A stretch of DNA of 9,280 bases from a bacterium (GTDB taxonomy: Bacteria > UBA6262 > WVXT01). Under the pieces are notes generated by a model, which saw only the letters and a program-made list of their open reading frames with translations, was not told the DNA's origin and made no database searches. Numbering within the stretch: position 1 is the stretch's first letter; the number at the start of each line of letters is the position of its first letter. The DNA is taken from assembly GCA_035530055.1 (NCBI GenBank), contig DATKVN010000047.1, positions 1 to 9,280 of the forward strand, read 5' to 3'. Of this stretch, positions 6,814 through 9,280 are shown in pieces. The translations under genes and the position numbers were made by a program.

Positions 6814-6936
6814 TTATAGCAGCAAAGCATAAGCTTTGCTTCCTCTGTAGGGGACGGACTCTGTGCCGTCCCTCCTTCGGGCGACCACGGAGTGTCGCCC
6901 CTACACCGACGCAGAACTATCGCTCTGCGGCTATAA
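6814..6936. repeat. Compound multi-hairpin element with terminal inverted repeats (MITE/REP-like)
   Basis: The gap of about 200 bases between purH and the dCMP deaminase gene holds a nested palindromic unit. Its ends are inverted repeats: TTATAGCAGC (6814-6823) against the reverse complement of 6927-6936 (TTATAGCCGC), 9 of 10 matching. Inside are hairpin A (AGCAAAGC-ATAA-GCTTTGCT, 6821-6840), a cruciform B (6846-6905) and hairpin C (CGCAGA, 8-base loop, TCTGCG, 6910-6929). The outer stem overlaps the feet of A and C, so alternative folds are possible. There is no convincing open reading frame, T-run or ribosome binding site in it. It resembles non-autonomous palindromic repeats scattered in candidate-phylum genomes, but a structured RNA cannot be excluded from one copy. 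Confidence 0.7.
6846..6905. repeat. Cruciform of two equal 7-bp stem-loops closed by a TGTAG/CTACA stem
   Basis: The outer stem is TGTAG (6846-6850) with CTACA (6901-6905). Arm 1 is GGGACGG (6851-6857), loop ACTCTGTG, CCGTCCC (6866-6872). Arm 2 is GGGCGAC (6879-6885), loop CACGGAGT, GTCGCCC (6894-6900). The six-base linker is TCCTTC. Both arms have perfect 7-bp stems and 8-base loops, and the loops are complementary to each other at 7 of 8 positions (8 of 8 allowing G-U on the + strand). The two halves read as diverged inverted copies of one unit beginning TGTAGGGG, with stems re-paired independently. Confidence 0.8.
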
Positions 6937-6960
6937 TGAAAAATGACTCTGACCCCTTTT
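6937..6960 (-). repeat. GGGGTCAGAGTC-type motif directly after purH
   Basis: On the - strand, a few A-rich bases after the purH stop comes AAAAGGGGTCAGAGTC, followed by ATTTTTCATT, abutting the multi-hairpin element. From memory, AAAGGGGTCAGAGTC-like strings recur beside REP-associated tyrosine transposase genes and their small palindromic repeats. That would mark this as the edge of such an element. No transposase gene is present in the window, so the link is inference. Confidence 0.4.
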
Positions 6961-6966
6961 CTTTTT

Positions 6967-8532
6967 TTAATGTTTGAAATGGCGCATTCTGGTGAAGGCC
7001 ATAGCAATTTTATGCTCATTACAAGCAGTAATCGACTCCTTATCCCTCAAGGAACCTCCCGGCTGAATAATTGCTGTAACCCCAAAGGTAGCAGCCAAAT
7101 CGACAGAGTCACGGAAAGGAAAGAAAGCATCTGAAGCCAGAACTATAAGCCCCTTATATTTCCCGAATTGCTCCCCCATCTTCCTCTTCGCAATTTTCAC
7201 TGCATCCACACGAGACATCTGACCAGCTCCGATGCCTAGCGTCTGGCTTTCGCTTGCCAGAACAATGGCATTCGACTTAACGTGCTTACAAACTTTCCAG
7301 GCAAACAGGAGAGCTTTCAATTCCACATCGCCTGGCTTCTTCTCAGTAACTACTTCCAGACCATCAGCAAAAGTTTTCAAATCCTTAGTCTGAGCTAACA
7401 GCCCTCCGGAAACTCTCCGGTAATCGAGCTGAAGAGAAGATAATTTTCTTTCACCAGACAACTTTAACAATCGGATATCTTTCTTCACTTTCAGAACTTT
7501 AACAGCTTCATCTTCAAAATCCGGGGCAATCACTGCCTCAACAAAGGTCTTAACAATCTCTTCTGCGGTTTTACTATCCACCTTGCGATTGAAGCCGACA
7601 ATGGACCCAAAGGCACTAACCGGGTCGCATTGGCGAGCTTTCTTATAAGTCTCAAGAAGAGCACGACCAGTGGCCACACCACAGGGGTTAGTATGCTTAA
7701 TAATCACTGCTACTGGCTCTTCAAATTCTTCCACGATATTGACTGCTGCATCTAAATCCAGAATATTGTTAAAAGAAAGCTCCTTGCCTCCCAGTTTTTC
7801 TACATCTGCTATTCCCTGCCCTTTTCCTTTAACTAATTCTCTATAAAATGCTGCGCTTTGATGGGGATTCTCTCCATACCTCAAATCCTTTACCTTCTCC
7901 AGCTGGAGTTGCAATAAATCCGGAAAAAGAGAAGGAGAGGAAGAGGAAGTGAGAAAATAATGGTAGATATGGTAATTATATTTAGAGAGATGTCGAAATA
8001 TATCTGTGGTTAATCTTAGAGAGGTCTCCTCGCTTACCGCACCTTTATTCTTTTTCATCTCTTCCAGAACGGAACCATAATGTTGAGGATCAGAAATTGG
8101 CACTACCCACTTATAATTCTTGGCTGCTGACCTCAACATAGTTGGACCACCGATGTCAATATTCTCAATAGCCTCCTCTTTAGTAACGCCCTCTTTGGCA
8201 ATTGTGGCTTCAAATGGATAAAGGTTAATTACTACCATGTCAATCAGTTCTATGTTATGCTTTTCTGTCTCTTTCATGTGTTGGGGATTATCCCTGAGGG
8301 CAAGCAAAGCCCCATGAACTTTGGGATGCAAAGTCTTCACTCTTCCTTCCAGTACCTCAGGGAAACCCGTATAATCTGAAACCGAGCGGATGGATATTCC
8401 TGCTTCCTTTAACATCTTAGCAGTCCCGCCGGTAGAAATAATCTCCACTCCCAAATCTTTCAAACCACGGGCAAACTCTACAATTCCTGTCTTGTCAAAC
8501 ACACTAATAAGAGCTCTCTTAACTTGCGGCAT
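6967..8532 (-). CDS. purH: Bifunctional AICAR formyltransferase / IMP cyclohydrolase
   Basis: PurH performs the last two steps of de novo IMP synthesis: formylation of AICAR with 10-formyl-tetrahydrofolate, then ring closure to IMP. The 521-residue product is full length. The N-terminal MGS-like cyclohydrolase domain (about 1-195) shows STGGTAKMLKEAGI (33-46), GRVKTLHPKVHG (63-74), INLYPFE (102-108) and ENIDIGGPTMLRSAAKN (123-139). The transformylase domain shows LRYGENPHQSA (217-227), the catalytic KHTNPCGVATG (279-289), SNAIVLA (420-426) and FFPFRDSVD (470-478). It supplies IMP to PurA and uses AICAR made by PurB, both encoded downstream. The start ATG at 8532 is supported by GAGGGGG seven bases upstream, which lies inside a repeat. 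The stop is TAA at 6967-6969. No anomalies in key residues were seen. Confidence 0.97.
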   Translation of the reverse strand: MPQVKRALISVFDKTGIVEFARGLKDLGVEIISTGGTAKMLKEAGISIRSVSDYTGFPEVLEGRVKTLHPKVHGALLALRDNPQHMKETEKHNIELIDMVVINLYPFEATIAKEGVTKEEAIENIDIGGPTMLRSAAKNYKWVVPISDPQHYGSVLEEMKKNKGAVSEETSLRLTTDIFRHLSKYNYHIYHYFLTSSSSPSLFPDLLQLQLEKVKDLRYGENPHQSAAFYRELVKGKGQGIADVEKLGGKELSFNNILDLDAAVNIVEEFEEPVAVIIKHTNPCGVATGRALLETYKKARQCDPVSAFGSIVGFNRKVDSKTAEEIVKTFVEAVIAPDFEDEAVKVLKVKKDIRLLKLSGERKLSSLQLDYRRVSGGLLAQTKDLKTFADGLEVVTEKKPGDVELKALLFAWKVCKHVKSNAIVLASESQTLGIGAGQMSRVDAVKIAKRKMGEQFGKYKGLIVLASDAFFPFRDSVDLAATFGVTAIIQPGGSLRDKESITACNEHKIAMAFTRMRHFKH

Positions 8533-8539
8533 AATTTAT

Positions 8540-8546
8540 CCCCCTC
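8540..8546 (-). promoter_or_regulatory. purH ribosome binding site located inside a dispersed-type repeat
   Basis: On the - strand GAGGGGG stands seven bases (ATAAATT) before the purH ATG. It is the only Shine-Dalgarno-like sequence for this start and is formed by the end of the palindromic repeat at 8541-8575. It is less canonical than the AGGAGG-type sites of purB and the ABC ATPase gene. Confidence 0.6.
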
Positions 8547-8575
8547 ACCCTAACCCTCTCCCCGAGAGGAGAGGG
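8541..8575. repeat. CCCTCACCCTAACCCTCTC-type palindromic repeat
   Basis: This stretch reads CCCTCACCCTAACCCTCTC and then closes a hairpin: CCCTCTCC (8554-8561), six-base loop, GGAGAGGG (8568-8575). Strings of this form are widespread interspersed repeats in many bacterial genomes; read in one frame they give the telltale PHPNPLPE peptide seen in spurious ORFs, and that peptide is encoded here on the + strand. It occupies most of the 50-base gap between the PfkB kinase gene and purH. Confidence 0.75.
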
Positions 8576-8582
8576 AACTTTC

Positions 8583-9280
8583 TTAGAATTGGCTATATTC
8601 TTTATAATCCTTCAATTCCTTTAAATAGGGAACAGACCTGGCGCCAATTCTGGTAACGGAAATGCTCGCTATAAGATTAGCAAATTTTACAGATTTTTCC
8701 AAATCCCAATTATTTAAATCACCAAAAATAAACCCGCAAGAGAAGGCATCACCAGCCCCTGTTTTATCTACAGGTTTGAATTCTTTATACGAGTCAATAA
8801 ATTTATTGCCCACACCAGAATAGACAAAGCATCCTTCTCTTCCCAGAGTGGTAAGAACAATTTTTGCTCCGTATTCGGCAATGGCTTCCGAGGCATCGTG
8901 GAGCTTTTCTCTTTTGGTTAACTCTTTTATCTCTGTCTCATTAAATTTCACTATTGTTGCTTTATTCAAGATTCCTTTAAGGCTTTTAAGCCCCCTTTCC
9001 ACAAATATGTATCCCGGGTCGAAAAATACTTTCACTCCAGATTCTTTAGCATAACGGGAAGCAAGTTCCATCGCCGGGATAGCTTTTTCACCTTCAATGC
9101 TACTTAAGAAGATATATTTAGCGGATTTTATATAATTTTTATCAATATTTTCAAGAGATAGTTTTGCATTGGCTCCTTGATAGGCAAAGAGAATCCTCTC
9201 ACCACCTTCATTAACAATAGCAATAACGCTCCCACTATTTCCCTGACAAACTTTTAAGCAAGATATATCGACCTTCTCCG
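8583..9280 (-). CDS. PfkB-family carbohydrate/nucleoside kinase, N-terminus off-window
   Basis: The frame is open to the right edge, giving 231 residues. The internal ATG at 9071 is not the start, because coding with family features continues upstream (GSVIAIVNEGGERILFAYQGAN). The family is usually about 300 residues, so roughly 70 N-terminal residues are missing. The ribokinase-like C-terminal signature DKTGAGDAFSCGFIFG includes the anion hole and catalytic Asp. The NETE segment, in KFNETEI, matches the family's NxxE motif. Preceding strands (VFFDPGYIF, KIVLTTLGREGCFVY) fit the fold. It phosphorylates a sugar or nucleoside hydroxyl with ATP; the substrate-binding N-terminal part is mostly absent, so the substrate cannot be assigned. 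Its place upstream of purH hints at a purine nucleoside kinase, but a sugar kinase linked to the downstream ABC ATPase is also possible. It is probably the first visible gene of the cluster. Confidence 0.88.
   Translation of the reverse strand, partial: EKVDISCLKVCQGNSGSVIAIVNEGGERILFAYQGANAKLSLENIDKNYIKSAKYIFLSSIEGEKAIPAMELASRYAKESGVKVFFDPGYIFVERGLKSLKGILNKATIVKFNETEIKELTKREKLHDASEAIAEYGAKIVLTTLGREGCFVYSGVGNKFIDSYKEFKPVDKTGAGDAFSCGFIFGDLNNWDLEKSVKFANLIASISVTRIGARSVPYLKELKDYKEYSQF

Noticed and set aside
6814-6936. tRNA or CRISPR interpretation of the hairpin array
   Set aside because: No acceptor/anticodon arrangement or CCA-like end is present, and the palindromes are not identical repeats separated by unique spacers.
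6932-6937. TATAAT on the + strand as a promoter -10 box
   Set aside because: No plausible -35 about 17 bases upstream, no + strand gene follows, and the bases belong to the terminal inverted repeat.
6961-6968. T-run near the purH stop as an intrinsic terminator
   Set aside because: The T-run is on the + strand; on the transcribed - strand it is an A-run, and no hairpin precedes it.
6780-7019. Open frame on the - strand across the purH-dCMP deaminase gap
   Set aside because: It reads through the palindromes and overlaps the end of purH in another frame; composition is arbitrary and no ribosome binding site is seen.
8390-8656. + strand open frame containing a PHPNPLPE peptide
   Set aside because: The peptide is the translation of a dispersed DNA repeat; the rest is antisense to purH and the kinase gene.

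Overview
The window looks like a fragment of a bacterial chromosome of moderate GC content, probably from an uncultured, candidate-phylum type lineage. Two things suggest this. One is a secreted beta-helix protein ending in a PKD domain and a FlgD-like C-terminal tail, an arrangement common in Omnitrophota/Aerophobota-like genomes. The other is a set of short palindromic elements in the intergenic gaps. This assignment is an inference from style; no marker gene here fixes the phylum.

Region 1 (1-2448, + strand) is a large secreted, surface-type protein whose start lies off the left edge. It has right-handed beta-helix rungs, a PKD domain and a FlgD-like tail. The reading frame breaks at a T4 run (1150-1153). 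The gene is therefore a recent pseudogene, a sequencing or assembly indel, or much less likely a programmed frameshift.

Region 2 (2464-9280, - strand) is a co-directional cluster. In transcription order it holds a PfkB-family sugar/nucleoside kinase (N-terminus off the right edge), purH, a dCMP deaminase gene, purB, purA and a MalK/UgpC-type ABC ATPase. PurH makes IMP from AICAR. PurA and PurB convert IMP to AMP, and PurB also produces the AICAR that PurH uses. The dCMP deaminase feeds dUMP to thymidylate synthesis. The core of the cluster is thus nucleotide biosynthesis, with a possible salvage kinase upstream and an orphan sugar-importer ATPase downstream. It converges with the beta-helix gene across only 15 bases.

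The genes themselves are ordinary. The unexplained structure is in the gaps of the - strand cluster. The kinase-purH gap carries a dispersed-repeat type palindrome that appears to supply the purH ribosome binding site. The purH-dCMP deaminase gap carries a multi-hairpin element of about 120 bp with terminal inverted repeats and two re-paired stem-loops. The purA-ABC ATPase gap carries twin tetraloop hairpins framed by GGACTCC direct repeats. These look like different families of miniature palindromic repeats settled inside one operon-like cluster. I see no convincing CRISPR array, tRNA, rRNA, phage or defence system.
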